Positions 25,312-35,240 of a stretch of DNA of 64,000 bases are shown piece by piece. Numbering within the stretch: the stretch's first letter is position 1; each line of letters starts with the position of its first letter. Below the pieces are notes generated by a model, which saw only the letters and a program-made list of their open reading frames with translations, was not told the DNA's origin and did not search any database. Origin of the DNA: Bacillus sp. BHET2 (GTDB lineage Bacteria; Bacillota; Bacilli; Bacillales; Bacillaceae_B); assembly GCF_005938125.1 (NCBI RefSeq), contig NZ_VCQN01000004.1, forward strand, positions 248,001-312,000. The letters are read 5' to 3'. The position numbers and the translations under genes are program-made.

Positions 25312-27696
25312 ATGGTTCGTAGAATTCAGAAAGCCGCAGTATTAGGATCAGGAGTCATGGGTTCAGGCATTGCCGCTCATCTAGCAAATATCGGCATCCC
25401 GACAATGTTATTAGATATCGTACCAAGAGAATTAACTGATGAACATAAAGCCAAAGGCCTTACAGAAGAAAGCAAAGCGTTTCGTAATCAATTTAGTGAA
25501 AACGCTTTAAAAAAGCTCTTCAAACAAAAGCCGGCTCCTTTAACATCAAAACAAAACGCTTCACTTATTACAACAGGCAACTTTGAGGATGATCTTTCAA
25601 AAATCGGAGATTGTGACTGGGTAATTGAAGTAGTCGTTGAGAATTTAGATATTAAGAAGAAAGTGTTCGAGCAAGTGGAACGTTATCGTAAACCGGGAAG
25701 CATTATCAGCTCCAATACGTCAGGGATTTCAATCGAGGCCATGTCAGAAGGACGCACAGATGACTTCCAGAAGAATTTCTTAGGAACGCATTTCTTCAAT
25801 CCGCCTCGTTACTTGAAACTTCTTGAAGTGATCCCGACGAAAAAGACGGATCCGGAAGTCGTCGGTTTCATGAAGACATTTGGAGAAGACGTTCTCGGTA
25901 AAGGTGTGGTAATGGCAAAGGATACACCGAACTTCATTGCCAATCGTATTGGAACATATGGATTACTGATCACGGTTCAAGAAATGCTTAAGGGCGGATA
26001 CTCTGTTGGTGAAGTTGATTCCATTACAGGTCCACTGATCGGAAGACCGAAAAGTGCGACCTTCCGTACGCTTGATGTAGTTGGCCTTGATACATTCGCC
26101 CATGTTGCGAAAAATGTATACGACCAGGTGGAAGGCGAAGAGCAAAAGGTATTTGAAGTACCAGCATTCATGAAGAAAATGCTTGAAAATGGCTGGCTTG
26201 GTAGCAAGAGCGGACAGGGATTCTTCCTGAAAAAAGGGAAAGAGATTCTGGAGCTTAATCCTGAAACGCTGGATTATCAACCTCGTCAAAAACTGAAAAC
26301 CGCTTCACTTGAAATGGCTAAAAATGAAAAAGGACTAAAAAATAAATTAAAATCACTTGTTTATGCAAAAGACCAGGCAGGCACACTTCTATGGAATATT
26401 GTGTCACCAGTCTTAACGTATTCAGGAGAGCTACACGGTGAAATCGCAGATGATATCGTAGGCGTCGATCAAGCCATGAAATGGGGCTTCGGCTGGGAGA
26501 TGGGTCCATTTGAAACATGGGACGCAATCGGAGTTGAAAAATCGGTAAACCGTATGAAGGAAGAAGGCCAAAAGGTCCCTGAGTGGATCGAAACTATGCT
26601 TTCTGAAGGTCACTCCACTTTCTATAAAGAAGAAGATGGAGAGCGATACTTCTATCATAATGGAGACTTTCAACTTGTAGAGCGAAACCCTAAAGCACTT
26701 GATTTGAAGTCGCTTAAGAAGCAAGGGAAGCTGATTAAAAAGAATTCGGGTGCAAGTTTAATTGACATCGGGGACGGTGTAGCCCTTCTTGAATTCCATT
26801 CTCCAAATAACGCTATTGGATTAGATATCACGCAAATGATCAATTTTGCAGTGGATGAAGTAGAGAAGAATTACAAAGGACTCGTCATTGGTAACCAGGG
26901 CAAGAACTTCTGTGTGGGAGCGAACCTTGCCATGATTCTAATGGAGGCGCAGGATGATAACGTCTTTGAAATCGATATGGTCGTCCGTCACTTCCAGCAG
27001 GCGATGATGAAGATCAAATATTCTCAGAAACCTGTAGTAGCGGCCCCGTTCGGCATGACTTTGGGCGGTGGAAGTGAAGTTTGCTTACCGGCTGCCCACA
27101 TTCAGGCGTCAATGGAAACGTACATGGGCTTAGTTGAAGTCGGAGTCGGTTTGATCCCTGGTGGCGGAGGAAACAAAGAGCTTTATATGAAGCACTTAGC
27201 CAATCTGCCGAACGGAGTGGAATTCGATCTTCAAAAGGTAGCCAATAAAGTATTCGAGACTATTGCGATGGCGAAGGTTTCCACCTCAGGTGATGAAGCA
27301 AGAGATAACAACTTCTTAAATAAAGCAGATGGTGTAAGTGTAAACAATGATCATCTGTTATATGATGCAAAACAAGCGGCTTTAAGCCTATACGAAGGCG
27401 GGTACTCTGCACCAATCCGTAAAAAGGTGCCCGTTGTAGGTGAACCAGGATATGCTACTCTTCTTCTCGGAGCTCAATCCATGCTTCAATCGGGCTTTAT
27501 TTCAGAACATGATCTGATGATCGCAAAAAAACTTGCTTACGTGATCGCAGGTGGAAAAGTGCCATACGGAACCGAGGTAGACGAACAGTATCTATTGGAT
27601 CTTGAAAGAGAAGCGTTCCTTAGTCTGGTTGCACAGCCGAAATCTCAACAAAGAATGCAACACATGCTTGTAAAAGGAAAACCACTACGCAATTAA
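25312..27696 (+). CDS. fadN: FadN: 3-hydroxyacyl-CoA dehydrogenase / enoyl-CoA hydratase
   Basis: Cytosolic bifunctional beta-oxidation enzyme, 794 residues. Residues 1-310 are the NAD-binding and C-terminal dehydrogenase domains: Rossmann [40 protein letters not shown] with the catalytic His. After a second dehydrogenase-like segment, residues about 480-700 form the crotonase/hydratase domain ([43 protein letters not shown]). This order, dehydrogenase first, is the Bacillus FadN layout. It is the first gene of fadN-fadA-fadE; fadA follows after 37 bp. Control by FadR is predicted from the operator. Confidence 0.96.
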   Translation: MVRRIQKAAVLGSGVMGSGIAAHLANIGIPTMLLDIVPRELTDEHKAKGLTEESKAFRNQFSENALKKLFKQKPAPLTSKQNASLITTGNFEDDLSKIGDCDWVIEVVVENLDIKKKVFEQVERYRKPGSIISSNTSGISIEAMSEGRTDDFQKNFLGTHFFNPPRYLKLLEVIPTKKTDPEVVGFMKTFGEDVLGKGVVMAKDTPNFIANRIGTYGLLITVQEMLKGGYSVGEVDSITGPLIGRPKSATFRTLDVVGLDTFAHVAKNVYDQVEGEEQKVFEVPAFMKKMLENGWLGSKSGQGFFLKKGKEILELNPETLDYQPRQKLKTASLEMAKNEKGLKNKLKSLVYAKDQAGTLLWNIVSPVLTYSGELHGEIADDIVGVDQAMKWGFGWEMGPFETWDAIGVEKSVNRMKEEGQKVPEWIETMLSEGHSTFYKEEDGERYFYHNGDFQLVERNPKALDLKSLKKQGKLIKKNSGASLIDIGDGVALLEFHSPNNAIGLDITQMINFAVDEVEKNYKGLVIGNQGKNFCVGANLAMILMEAQDDNVFEIDMVVRHFQQAMMKIKYSQKPVVAAPFGMTLGGGSEVCLPAAHIQASMETYMGLVEVGVGLIPGGGGNKELYMKHLANLPNGVEFDLQKVANKVFETIAMAKVSTSGDEARDNNFLNKADGVSVNNDHLLYDAKQAALSLYEGGYSAPIRKKVPVVGEPGYATLLLGAQSMLQSGFISEHDLMIAKKLAYVIAGGKVPYGTEVDEQYLLDLEREAFLSLVAQPKSQQRMQHMLVKGKPLRN

Positions 27697-27733
27697 TCAG
27701 CGTTTATACCATATTAGAAAGCGGGGGAATTTC

Positions 27734-28912
27734 ATGCGCGAAGCAGTCATTGTTGCTGGTGCAAGAACACCAGTCGGTAAATCAAGAAAAGGATCATTGG
27801 CTCAAGTTAGACCAGATGATCTTGGAGCACTTGTAGTTAAAGAAACCCTCAAGCGTGCAGGAAATTATGAAGGTAACATCGATGATCTTATTATAGGATG
27901 TGCTATGCCGGAGGCGGAACAGGGATTAAATATGGCACGTAATATCGGGGGACTTGCAGGTCTGCCTGACTCAGTACCGGCGATCACAATCAACCGATAT
28001 TGCTCATCTGGATTACAATCCATTGCTTATGCGGCAGAAAAAATCATGCTCGGTCACTCTGATACCGCTATTGCAGGAGGAGCAGAATCCATGAGTCTTG
28101 TCCCAATGATGGGTCATGTGGTTCGTCCTAATGTCAGATTAGCTGAAAATGCACCACAATACTACATGAGTATGGGCCATACTGCAGAACAAGTGGCGAC
28201 AAAGTTCGGCGTATCCCGTGAGGAGCAGGATGCCTTTGCTGTAAGAAGTCACCAAAAAGCAGCCAAAGCTATTGCTGAAGGGAAGTTCGACGATGAAATT
28301 GTGCCGGTAGATGTAATTCAGCGTTCAGTAAACGGAGAAAATAAGCTCATCGAGAAGTCCTTCCAATTTTCAAAAGACGAAGGCGTCCGTGCTGGAACAA
28401 GTTCTGAGGTTCTGGGTAAGTTACGCCCGGCATTCAATGTGAAAGGATCTGTAACAGCAGGTAATTCATCCCAGACAAGTGACGGTGCAGCAGCTGTCAT
28501 GGTGATGGATCGAGAAAAGGCTGGGTCCCTTGGACTTCAGCCTATGGCAAAGTTCAGAAGCTTTGCGGTAGCAGGAGTTCCACCTGAAATCATGGGGATT
28601 GGCCCGGTTGAAGCGATTCCTCGCGCTTTGAAGATGGCAGGACTGGAGCTTTCAGACATCGGATTGTTTGAACTGAACGAAGCATTTGCTTCTCAATCCA
28701 TCCAAGTCATTCGTCAACTGGGTATCGACGAAGCCAGAGTAAACGTAAACGGTGGAGCCATCGCTCTTGGTCATCCGCTTGGCTGTACCGGAGCGAAGCT
28801 GACTCTTTCCCTTGTACATGAAATGAAACGCAGAAACCAGCAATTCGGAATCGTCACAATGTGCATCGGAGGCGGAATGGGAGCAGCCGGAGTCTTTGAA
28901 TTAATCGGTTAA
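27734..28912 (+). CDS. fadA: FadA: acetyl-CoA C-acyltransferase (3-ketoacyl-CoA thiolase)
   Basis: Catalyses the last beta-oxidation step, cleaving 3-ketoacyl-CoA with CoA. At 392 residues it is normal thiolase length. Active-site residues are Cys90 in NRYCSSGLQ, His of [16 protein letters not shown] (about 347) and Cys of [12 protein letters not shown] (about 377). It pairs with FadN in the degradative cycle. A 74-bp gap containing one GGGACGGACCT copy separates it from fadE. Confidence 0.96.
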   Translation: MREAVIVAGARTPVGKSRKGSLAQVRPDDLGALVVKETLKRAGNYEGNIDDLIIGCAMPEAEQGLNMARNIGGLAGLPDSVPAITINRYCSSGLQSIAYAAEKIMLGHSDTAIAGGAESMSLVPMMGHVVRPNVRLAENAPQYYMSMGHTAEQVATKFGVSREEQDAFAVRSHQKAAKAIAEGKFDDEIVPVDVIQRSVNGENKLIEKSFQFSKDEGVRAGTSSEVLGKLRPAFNVKGSVTAGNSSQTSDGAAAVMVMDREKAGSLGLQPMAKFRSFAVAGVPPEIMGIGPVEAIPRALKMAGLELSDIGLFELNEAFASQSIQVIRQLGIDEARVNVNGGAIALGHPLGCTGAKLTLSLVHEMKRRNQQFGIVTMCIGGGMGAAGVFELIG

Positions 28913-28914
28913 TA

Positions 28915-28932
28915 GGGGAGGGACGGACCTCT
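28915..28932 (+). repeat. Single GGGACGGACCT element between fadA and fadE
   Basis: GGGGAGGGACGGACCTCT lies directly after the fadA stop; a C-rich GGCCCCTCCC at 28940-28949 can pair with its G-rich left side. The hairpin has no T-run, so readthrough into fadE is likely. Confidence 0.6.
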
Positions 28933-28986
28933 GAATTTTGGCCCCTCCCAGCTCCTTCAAAATAATTATTTTTAGGGGGATTCGAA

Positions 28987-30771
28987 ATGGCGAATCAAAC
29001 AGATAAGTTAATCAAAGGTGGAAGTTTCTTAATTGAAGATGTAAGTTATGAGCAAGTTTTCACGCCGGAAGAGTATTCCGATGAACAAAAAATGATTGCC
29101 AAAACGACGGAAGATTATGTGTTGAATGAAGTGGTACCTGTCATTGATAATCTGGAAAACCATGAGTTCGATCACTCTGTTCGCCTTCTTAAAGAAGCAG
29201 GGGACCTTGGCCTTCTTGGGGCAGATGTTCCTGAAGAGTACGGCGGATTAGGACTGGATAAAGTAAGCTCGGCACTAATTGCAGAAAAAATGTCCCGTGC
29301 TGGCGGATTCTCAATCTCCCACGGAGCACATGTCGGAATCGGATCTCTTCCAATCGTGTTGTTCGGTAACGAAGAGCAAAAGCAAAAATACCTTCCACCA
29401 CTTGCAACTGGTGAAAAGCTGGCAGCATATGCGTTAACAGAGCCCGGTTCAGGATCTGATGCACTAGGCGCTAAAACAACAGCAAAACTGAATGCAGAAG
29501 GCACTCATTACATTTTAAACGGTGAAAAGCAATGGATCACCAACTCTGCATTTGCGGATGTGTTCGTTGTGTATGCGAAAATTGATGGAGAGCATTTCTC
29601 AGCATTCATCGTTGAAAAAGAATTCCCTGGTGTTTCCACAGGTCCTGAAGAAAAGAAAATGGGAATCAAGAGCTCATCCACTCGTACACTGATCCTGGAA
29701 GATGCTGAAATTCCAGTAGAAAACCTTCTTGGAGATGCTGGAAAAGGTCATATCATTGCCTTCAATATCTTAAATATCGGCCGCTACAAATTAGGTGTAG
29801 GTGCTGTGGGGGCGAGTAAACGTGCGTTTGAAGTAACGGTACAATACACAAATCAACGCCAACAGTTCAAAACACCAATTTCAGGTTTTAACTTAACGAA
29901 AGAAAAGTTAGCCACAATGGCTTCTAAATTATATGCTGCTGAAAGCTCCGTCTACCGTACAGTAGGACTGTTCGAGGATCGTATGAGCCAATTGACAGAT
30001 GAAGAAGTGAAAAACGGGACCGAAGTTGCGAAATCAATCGCAGAATATGCAATCGAATGTTCATTAAACAAATTCTTTGCAACGGAAGTTCTGGATTATG
30101 TAGTAGATGAAGGCGTTCAACTTCATGGTGGATACGGCTTTATGCAAGAATACGAAATTGAAAGAATGTACCGAGACTCCCGTATCAACCGTATCTTCGA
30201 AGGAACGAATGAAATTAACCGCCTTCTTGTTCCGGGCACATACCTTCGTAAAGCAATGAAAGGTGAACTTCCATTGCTTCAAAAAGCACAGGCCCTTCAA
30301 GAAGAATTGATGATGCTTATGCCTGAAGAAGTTGGCGATGAGCCATTGGCACAAGAGAAATACCTTGTGAAAAATGCGAAGAAAATCGGCTTGATGCTTG
30401 CTGGATTAGCCGCTCAAAAGTTTGGAAAAGCACTTGAAAAAGAGCAAGAAATCCTTGTGAACATTGCCGATATCGTTTCTAACGCGTACGCAATGGAATC
30501 GGTTGTCCTTAGAACAGAAAAAGCGATTCAAAAGGGTGGAGTAGAGAAAGCGAAGCAAAAGCTTCTTTACACACAAATCTTCTGTCAAGAGGCTTTCAAC
30601 GAAATCGAACAGCATGCGAAAGAAACATTGGTAGGTACTGAAACGGGAGACTCACTACGGATGATGCTTTCAGCTCTTCGTAAATTCACCCGCCATACAC
30701 CAATCAATGTAATCGCAGTGAAACGTACTGCCTCTGAAAAACTGATCGACGCAGAAAAATATACAGTGTAA
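28987..30771 (+). CDS. fadE: FadE: acyl-CoA dehydrogenase
   Basis: FAD-dependent enzyme for the first beta-oxidation step, 594 residues. It is longer than short-chain dehydrogenases because of a roughly 200-residue C-terminal extension typical of FadE/VLCAD-type members. Motifs: [13 protein letters not shown] (FAD/substrate), [58 protein letters not shown]. The RBS AGGGGG lies eight bases before ATG. It is the last gene of the fad operon and is closed by a long perfect hairpin. Confidence 0.95.
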   Translation: MANQTDKLIKGGSFLIEDVSYEQVFTPEEYSDEQKMIAKTTEDYVLNEVVPVIDNLENHEFDHSVRLLKEAGDLGLLGADVPEEYGGLGLDKVSSALIAEKMSRAGGFSISHGAHVGIGSLPIVLFGNEEQKQKYLPPLATGEKLAAYALTEPGSGSDALGAKTTAKLNAEGTHYILNGEKQWITNSAFADVFVVYAKIDGEHFSAFIVEKEFPGVSTGPEEKKMGIKSSSTRTLILEDAEIPVENLLGDAGKGHIIAFNILNIGRYKLGVGAVGASKRAFEVTVQYTNQRQQFKTPISGFNLTKEKLATMASKLYAAESSVYRTVGLFEDRMSQLTDEEVKNGTEVAKSIAEYAIECSLNKFFATEVLDYVVDEGVQLHGGYGFMQEYEIERMYRDSRINRIFEGTNEINRLLVPGTYLRKAMKGELPLLQKAQALQEELMMLMPEEVGDEPLAQEKYLVKNAKKIGLMLAGLAAQKFGKALEKEQEILVNIADIVSNAYAMESVVLRTEKAIQKGGVEKAKQKLLYTQIFCQEAFNEIEQHAKETLVGTETGDSLRMMLSALRKFTRHTPINVIAVKRTASEKLIDAEKYTV

Positions 30772-30783
30772 TTGAACTAAGTC

Positions 30784-30819
30784 AGGGACGGACCTCCGAT
30801 TCGGAGGTCCGTCCCTTTG
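30784..30819 (+). terminator. fad operon terminator made of the GGGACGGACCT palindrome
   Basis: Sixteen-base perfect arms, AGGGACGGACCTCCGA (30784-30799) and its complement (30801-30816), are followed by TTG. It is the most complete copy of the repeat in the window; the T-run is short. Confidence 0.75.
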
Positions 30820-30835
30820 TTGATTTACTTCTAAC

Positions 30836-30864
30836 TTGACATCCATATCTTAATAAATTATTAT
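30836..30864 (+). promoter_or_regulatory. Strong sigma A promoter for SDR-ArsR pair
   Basis: Consensus TTGACA (30836-30841), 17-bp spacer, TATTAT (30859-30864). The palindromic operator begins at the very next base. Confidence 0.85.
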
Positions 30865-30900
30865 ATGTTTAAACACTTAAACGTTTAAGTGTTTAAACAT
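30865..30900. promoter_or_regulatory. Perfect 36-bp palindromic operator
   Basis: Both 18-bp halves are exact complements: ATGTTTAAACACTTAAAC and its mirror. It spans the transcription start of the SDR gene. The adjacent ArsR-family gene is the obvious candidate ligand, which is an inference. Internal symmetry (TTTAAA and ACTTAA steps) suggests two or more dimers could bind. Confidence 0.85.
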
Positions 30901-30923
30901 TAAAGATAAGGTGGTTTCCATAG

Positions 30924-31703
30924 ATGAATAAAAACGTGTTAATTACAGGTGCTTCAAGTGGAATTGGGCTGAACTTCAGTCATAAGTTTGCAGAATCCGG
31001 CCATGACGTTATTCTTGTAGCGAGAAGTGAAGGAAGGCTCCTTACTCTGTCACAGGAACTCGAGAGCAAGTACGGAGTAAAGGCTCATGTGTTCACTTCA
31101 GACCTTTCCAAGCCCCAAGCATCAAAGAGACTTTATGATGAACTCAAATCGCAAGAACTTCAGGTGGATATTCTCATCAATAATGCTGGATTCGGCTTGT
31201 TTGGAGAGTTTGAGGAAACAGAGATGTCCAAGGAACTGGATATGATTCAAGTAAACATCACTGCCTTGACGGAGTTGAGCAAGTACTTTGGAAAAGAGAT
31301 GGTCAGTCGTGGAGATGGCCAAATTTTAAATGTCGCATCAACAGCGGCATTTCAGCCTGGTCCACTGATGGCCGTTTACTATGCAACCAAGGCATACGTC
31401 CTCTCTTTCTCAGAAGCACTGGCAAATGAATGGGGTCCACACGGTGTGAAGGTAGCTGCCTTATGCCCTGGTGCAACCAAAACCGGATTCAGTGATGCAG
31501 CGGAACTTCAATCCTCCAAGCTCTTTCAGTCAGGTGTGATGAGTGTGGATGATGTCGTGGAAGAAGGCTATAAGCAAATGATGACCAACAACAAAACCGT
31601 TATTGTCCCTGGTCTGAAAAATAGAATATTGACTCAGTCTATTAGATTTATGCCACGTAAATTGATTACAAATATTGTTCGCAAGGTACAAGAACGGGTA
31701 TAA
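30924..31703 (+). CDS. Short-chain dehydrogenase/reductase (SDR)
   Basis: NAD(P)-dependent classical SDR, 259 residues. The cofactor loop TGASSGIG (residues 8-15), NNAGFG, and catalytic Ser (VASTAAFQPG) with the YYATK Tyr/Lys pair are intact. The VARSE segment after the second strand suggests NADPH preference. The substrate is unknown; close relatives are annotated as DltE/YqjQ-like reductases. The RBS is AAGGTGG. It is the first gene of a two-gene unit with an ArsR-type regulator 31 bp downstream, behind a consensus promoter and large palindrome. Confidence 0.88.
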   Translation: MNKNVLITGASSGIGLNFSHKFAESGHDVILVARSEGRLLTLSQELESKYGVKAHVFTSDLSKPQASKRLYDELKSQELQVDILINNAGFGLFGEFEETEMSKELDMIQVNITALTELSKYFGKEMVSRGDGQILNVASTAAFQPGPLMAVYYATKAYVLSFSEALANEWGPHGVKVAALCPGATKTGFSDAAELQSSKLFQSGVMSVDDVVEEGYKQMMTNNKTVIVPGLKNRILTQSIRFMPRKLITNIVRKVQERV

Positions 31704-31734
31704 TTAAATGTGAATGAGTTGAAGGGAGAAAGCT

Positions 31735-32037
31735 ATGGGTCAAAAAGCAATTGATACATTTCGTGCTTGTATTCCATTATTTCAAGCGCTGAGTGATTCT
31801 TATCGTCAGGACATAATATTACTACTGGCCGAACAAGAACCTCTTACAGTTAATCAGATAACAGAAAATCTAACGTTATCCCGACCGGCTGTTTCCCATC
31901 ATTTGAAAATCTTGAGGGAGCAGAAATTAGTGTCATTAGAGCAAAAGGGAACGCAGCGCTTCTATTCTCTAGAGTTGGATAATGCAACCGTTCTTCTTAA
32001 AGAACTGGTTGAAACAGTTGAAAAACAATGTGAGTAA
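31735..32037 (+). CDS. ArsR-family winged-helix transcriptional regulator
   Basis: 100-residue DNA-binding protein. The helix-turn-helix is visible as LTVNQITENLTLSRPAVSHHLKILREQKLVSLEQKGTQRFYSL, the ArsR/SmtB pattern with wing. The classical metal motif ELCVCDL in the recognition region is absent, and Cys occurs only at residue 11 and near the C-terminus, so a metal-sensing role is doubtful. It is probably an autorepressor of the SDR-ArsR unit acting on the upstream palindrome (inference from position). Confidence 0.88.
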   Translation: MGQKAIDTFRACIPLFQALSDSYRQDIILLLAEQEPLTVNQITENLTLSRPAVSHHLKILREQKLVSLEQKGTQRFYSLELDNATVLLKELVETVEKQCE

Positions 32038-32155
32038 TGCTTCATAAAAGAAGGATACTAGTGAAGATTGGCGAATGTAAGAATATAGATGAGATGGAAT
32101 CCCATTTCCGGGTGGGATTGCTTATCCCGCCCAGAAACAATTGAAAGGTGGTGGA

Positions 32156-32515
32156 ATGATGTCGTTGTCTTTTTATTCTTATCCGAAGTGTGGTACGTGT
32201 CAGAAAGCAAAGAAATGGCTGGAAGAAGTGCCTATAACATTAACCGAAATACATATCGTTGAAAACCCTCCTTCTAAGGAGGAGTTGAAAAGCTTATATG
32301 AAAAAAGCGGTTTACCTCTTAAAAAGTTTTTTAATACAAGTGGTAAAAAGTATCGAGAACTGGGCTTGAAGGATAAAGTGAACTCAGCTTCTGATGATGA
32401 GTTATTAGAAATTCTCTCCACTGACGGGATGCTCATCAAGCGCCCGATCACAACAGATGGAAATAAGGTTACAGTGGGATTTAAAGAAGAAACGTTTGAA
32501 GAAACGTGGAAGTAA
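32156..32515 (+). CDS. yusI: YusI: ArsC/Spx-family thioredoxin-like protein
   Basis: 119-residue ArsC-like protein. The N-terminal FYSYPKCGTCQKAKKWLEE carries a CxxC redox pair, as in Spx/YusI-type members. The C-terminal LIKRPITTDGNKVTVGF is the family's cis-Pro region. True arsenate-reducing activity is not shown for YusI-type proteins. ATG 32156 follows AAGGTGG; the track-longest start at TTG 32141 lies ahead of that site. Its place just before gcvH matches B. subtilis. A small hairpin (AATCCCA...TGGGATT, about 32098-32119) precedes it. Confidence 0.85.
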   Translation: MMSLSFYSYPKCGTCQKAKKWLEEVPITLTEIHIVENPPSKEELKSLYEKSGLPLKKFFNTSGKKYRELGLKDKVNSASDDELLEILSTDGMLIKRPITTDGNKVTVGFKEETFEETWK

Positions 32516-32643
32516 ATTAGGGCTTGCCAGTACAAGATTATGCGCAATGAAAAACTTTCATTAATCACACGTAGTTTTCTTGCTTTTTCAATGAAAAGTG
32601 TGTCAATATTAGGTTGTATAACTAGCATTTGGAGGGATAGAGA

Positions 32644-33027
32644 ATGAGTACACCGAAAGAACTTCGTTATTCAGAAGAACATGAGTGGGTCAAAGTTGAA
32701 GGGGAAAATGCACGCATTGGAATCACATCATTTGCGCAATCTGAGCTTGGCGATATCGTATTCGTTGAGTTACCAGAGGTTGGAGATGAGATTAAAGCGG
32801 ACGAGCCTTTCGGCAGTGTGGAATCAGTTAAAACTGTTTCTGAGCTATATGCACCTGTATCAGGTAAGGTAGTAGAAGTGAATGAAGAGCTAACGGATAG
32901 CCCTGAATTCGTGAACGAATCACCTTATGAAAAAGCGTGGATGATCGTTGTTGAACCTTCAGATGCTGGAGAAGTAGACAAGCTTATGACGTCTGAACAG
33001 TATGATGAAATGATTAATGAAGGCTAA
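32644..33027 (+). CDS. gcvH: Glycine cleavage system H protein
   Basis: Lipoyl carrier of the glycine cleavage complex. In Bacillus it is also the hub from which lipoyl groups are passed to other enzymes. At 127 residues, the lipoylated Lys63 is in [19 protein letters not shown]; the [13 protein letters not shown] hairpin is typical. The RBS GGAGGG precedes ATG. The lipA gene (55177) in the same window makes its cofactor. A terminator follows, separating it from yusG. Confidence 0.96.
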   Translation: MSTPKELRYSEEHEWVKVEGENARIGITSFAQSELGDIVFVELPEVGDEIKADEPFGSVESVKTVSELYAPVSGKVVEVNEELTDSPEFVNESPYEKAWMIVVEPSDAGEVDKLMTSEQYDEMINEG

Positions 33028-33038
33028 TTTTTTACAGA

Positions 33039-33074
33039 AACACCTTGAGAACTTCTCAAGGTGTTTTGTTTTTC
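33039..33074 (+). terminator. gcvH terminator
   Basis: Eleven-base perfect arms AACACCTTGAG / CTCAAGGTGTT, then TTGTTTTTC. Confidence 0.85.
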
Positions 33075-33126
33075 TTTTTGGGCACCATAGGGGTATACGT
33101 TTTTAATAAAGAAAGGGTGAACACGT

Positions 33127-33363
33127 ATGGTGTTAGAACCAAAAAAATTAGATGTTACAAGCAGAGTGACAGGAAAACTTAAAAATGGCGAAGTAGAATT
33201 GTTTTTGGATAATCAGCCCATTGGCAAAATGGCTTTGTCTCTTGATGGTTTAAGCATGGAACCGAACTTTGAGGCAAAAGAGAATAAGATTTATCAAAGC
33301 TACACCTCATCAGAAGGTCATGAAGCTAGGTATACCGATTGTGATGAGGGTGGCTGGTGTTAA
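33127..33363 (+). CDS. yusG: YusG-like protein (DUF2553)
   Basis: 78-residue cytosolic beta-rich protein of unknown role. It sits between gcvH and yusF exactly as yusG does and has the same length. Visible segments are VTGKLKNGEVELFLDNQPIGKM and a Cys/acidic tail DCDEGGWC. The RBS is AAAGGGTGA. Confidence 0.78.
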   Translation: MVLEPKKLDVTSRVTGKLKNGEVELFLDNQPIGKMALSLDGLSMEPNFEAKENKIYQSYTSSEGHEARYTDCDEGGWC

Positions 33364-33375
33364 TGTTTCGCCTGG

Positions 33376-33405
33376 TGCCAGTTTCCCGAGAAGGAACTGG
33401 CATCA
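33376..33405 (+). terminator. Possible yusG terminator
   Basis: Eight-base arms TGCCAGTT / AACTGGCA around a 10-nt loop, with only ATCATTT after. Weak. Confidence 0.4.
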
Positions 33406-33589
33406 TTTGTCTACACGACCTGTTAGGATGAGCGGTTTGTCGATGCATGCTGTTTCCTGTTTTTTAATTGAGCATGGGACTTGCGCTTTTTTTAATATAC
33501 ATGAGAAAATATAGGTAGAAAGTGGACATCATCTCTTGTTATTTGAATATACTATCTTAATCTTCATTCTGAAAGATAAGGTGATGATC

Positions 33590-33949
33590 ATGATGGAACT
33601 TGACGAAAAAGTAATCATTGTTGAAGGTACAAGTGACAAGCGAAAAGTAAGAGACATCATCAAAGAACCAATTGAAATTATTTGTACAAATGGAACAATC
33701 AGCATCACGAAAATGGACGAACTCATCGATGAGCTATTTGAAAGGGATGTATATATCCTTGTTGATGCTGATGATGCAGGTGAAAAATTACGAAAGCAAT
33801 TTAAGCGTGAATTTCCTGAAGCAGAACATCTATACATTGATCGAATGTATAAGGAAGTTGCAGCAGCTCCGGAGTATCACCTAGCGTATGTGCTGATAGG
33901 TGCAAATATCGACGTTCATAAAGAATACCTGGGGAAAAGGATGATCTAG
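33590..33949 (+). CDS. yusF: YusF: small Toprim-domain protein
   Basis: About 119 residues forming a stand-alone Toprim domain: the catalytic-Glu strand VIIVEGTSDKRKV and the DxD motif in YILVDADDAGEKLRKQF. Toprim domains cut or join nucleic-acid phosphodiesters (RNase M5, primase, topoisomerase); the specific role of YusF is unknown. Several Met codons cluster at 33584-33595; AAGGTG places the start at 33590 or 33593. It is two bases from yusE, so they are probably coupled. Confidence 0.82.
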   Translation: MMELDEKVIIVEGTSDKRKVRDIIKEPIEIICTNGTISITKMDELIDELFERDVYILVDADDAGEKLRKQFKREFPEAEHLYIDRMYKEVAAAPEYHLAYVLIGANIDVHKEYLGKRMI

Positions 33950-33951
33950 TT

Positions 33952-34269
33952 TTGATTGAGGTAAGTAATACTGAAGCGTTACATGATTTGATTGAAGACC
34001 ATGCGTTAGAAGCCGTATACCTTTATACACCGATGTGTGGTACATGCCAGGTGGCGAGTAAAATGATGGAAGTCGTTAAGAAACTCCCACAGCCATTCCA
34101 CTTTACGAAAGCCAACTTGAATTACTTGCCCCAATTTGCAGAACACCAGTCCATCGAAAGTGTACCCTGCTTGATATTATTTAAGGATGGTGTCGAGAAA
34201 GAAAGAGTTTATGCTTTTCAGTCGGTACCATTTTTATATGAGACGTTAAACAAAATCGCCACTGATTAA
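33952..34269 (+). CDS. yusE: YusE: thioredoxin-like protein (CGTC)
   Basis: Thioredoxin-fold protein of 105 residues with active site TPMCGTCQVA and the cis-Pro SVPCLILFKDG. The TTG start directly follows the yusF stop (two-base gap), with AAAAGGATG as a distant RBS, so translation is probably coupled to yusF. The extra Cys next to the cis-Pro (VPC) is unusual for thioredoxins. Confidence 0.85.
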   Translation: MIEVSNTEALHDLIEDHALEAVYLYTPMCGTCQVASKMMEVVKKLPQPFHFTKANLNYLPQFAEHQSIESVPCLILFKDGVEKERVYAFQSVPFLYETLNKIATD

Positions 34270-34274
34270 TTGGG

Positions 34275-34305
34275 AAAAAAGGCCTTTTCGAAAAGGTCTT
34301 TTTTA
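34275..34305 (+). terminator. Terminator after yusE
   Basis: AAAAAAGGCCTTTT and AAAAGGTCTTTTTT pair with one G-U; it is U-rich at the end. Confidence 0.75.
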
Positions 34306-34523
34306 TTTGCATCGGAATAAGAAAACCAATTTTCTTTCAACATACGAAGACATATTTCTCAGGAAATTTTGCGAAAGTCATCATTTTTTGGCAAGTCATT
34401 ATCAGAATTCTTATCGTTCGACAAATAAGTCGTTTCCGTTCAAAACATGTCGAGAATGTATTGAAGGAATAAATGCCTAAAAGTGGAATTTTATTGTATA
34501 GATGATTCACTGGGAGGGTATTC

Positions 34524-34874
34524 ATGCGAATCTATTTACAGGAATTAATAGATCAATGTCATTCGAGGTATCACTTACGGCTGTTGTTTCCAGATAGTCC
34601 ATTTGTTCTTCAGTTTCATTGTGGGGATGAAATCTATGGAATATCCGTTTCGACCAATGGTTGTTCTGTTTTGGACCAGTTGAATGGAGAAGCGCATTTT
34701 GTTATTGAAGGAGAAGAAGAAAGAGTGATCGCCTTACTCACTGGGGAAGAGCGATTGTCACAGCTTATAGATGGAGGGTTGCTGCAAGTCAAAGGCGGGT
34801 ATCGTCCGCTTTTATTTGTAGAGTCCGTCCTCTGGCTTACCAGGTCCAGAGGCAAGGAACCGGTTGAAGTCTAA
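34524..34874 (+). CDS. yusD: YusD-like protein (SCP2-like)
   Basis: 116-residue cytosolic protein. The pattern FVLQFHCGDEIYGISVSTNGCSV followed by FVIEGEEERVIALLTGEERLSQLI is like SCP2 sterol-carrier-type folds, which bind lipids. The identification with YusD rests mainly on position between yusE and the met transporter and on length. The RBS is GGGAGG. No clear terminator follows; the SAM-riboswitch promoter starts 16 bp later. Confidence 0.7.
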   Translation: MRIYLQELIDQCHSRYHLRLLFPDSPFVLQFHCGDEIYGISVSTNGCSVLDQLNGEAHFVIEGEEERVIALLTGEERLSQLIDGGLLQVKGGYRPLLFVESVLWLTRSRGKEPVEV

Positions 34875-34890
34875 AATTGAAAGAAAAGAA

Positions 34891-34920
34891 TTGACATATT
34901 TCTATATCCGATGATAGAAT
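34891..34920 (+). promoter_or_regulatory. Promoter of metNPQ
   Basis: TTGACA, 18-bp spacer, TAGAAT. It lies about 60 bp before the SAM-riboswitch aptamer. Confidence 0.75.
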
Positions 34921-34982
34921 CTCTCTTGTAGCAAATTTTCAGAGTCTTTAACTAATCATAATAATTAAATAATAATACTTTA

Positions 34983-35147
34983 CTCTTATTAAGAGAGGTG
35001 GAGGGACGTGCCCTATGAAACCCGGCAACCGTCAATGAAAATTGAAATGGTGCCAATTCACTCAAAGCTTTTGCTTTGAAAGATAAGAGAAAGGATAGTC
35101 CTATATGATTATGCCTTTCTGCTTATCGCAGAAAGGCATTTTTTTTA
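34983..35147 (+). promoter_or_regulatory. SAM riboswitch (S-box) with terminator
   Basis: Aptamer features: P1 strands CTCTTAT (34983-34989) and GATAAGAG (35082-35089), conserved GAGAGGTGGAGGGA, ATGAAACCCGGCAACC and GGTGCCAATTC. The expression platform ends in a strong terminator (35111-35139, arms ATGCCTTTCTGC / GCAGAAAGGCAT) with eight or more T. High S-adenosylmethionine should stop transcription of the downstream methionine importer. Confidence 0.97.
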
Positions 35148-35240
35148 TTATATCGGAAAAGGGCAGAGAGAGTGCAGGGTATGTACAAGCATAATCCTGA
35201 TTAAAAAGGTCGTTTTACTTAGAAAAAAGGTGGTCTCTAC

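Noticed and set aside
32098..32120. Terminator between arsR and yusI
   Set aside because: The AATCCCA/TGGGATT hairpin lacks a T-run, so it was not called as a terminator.
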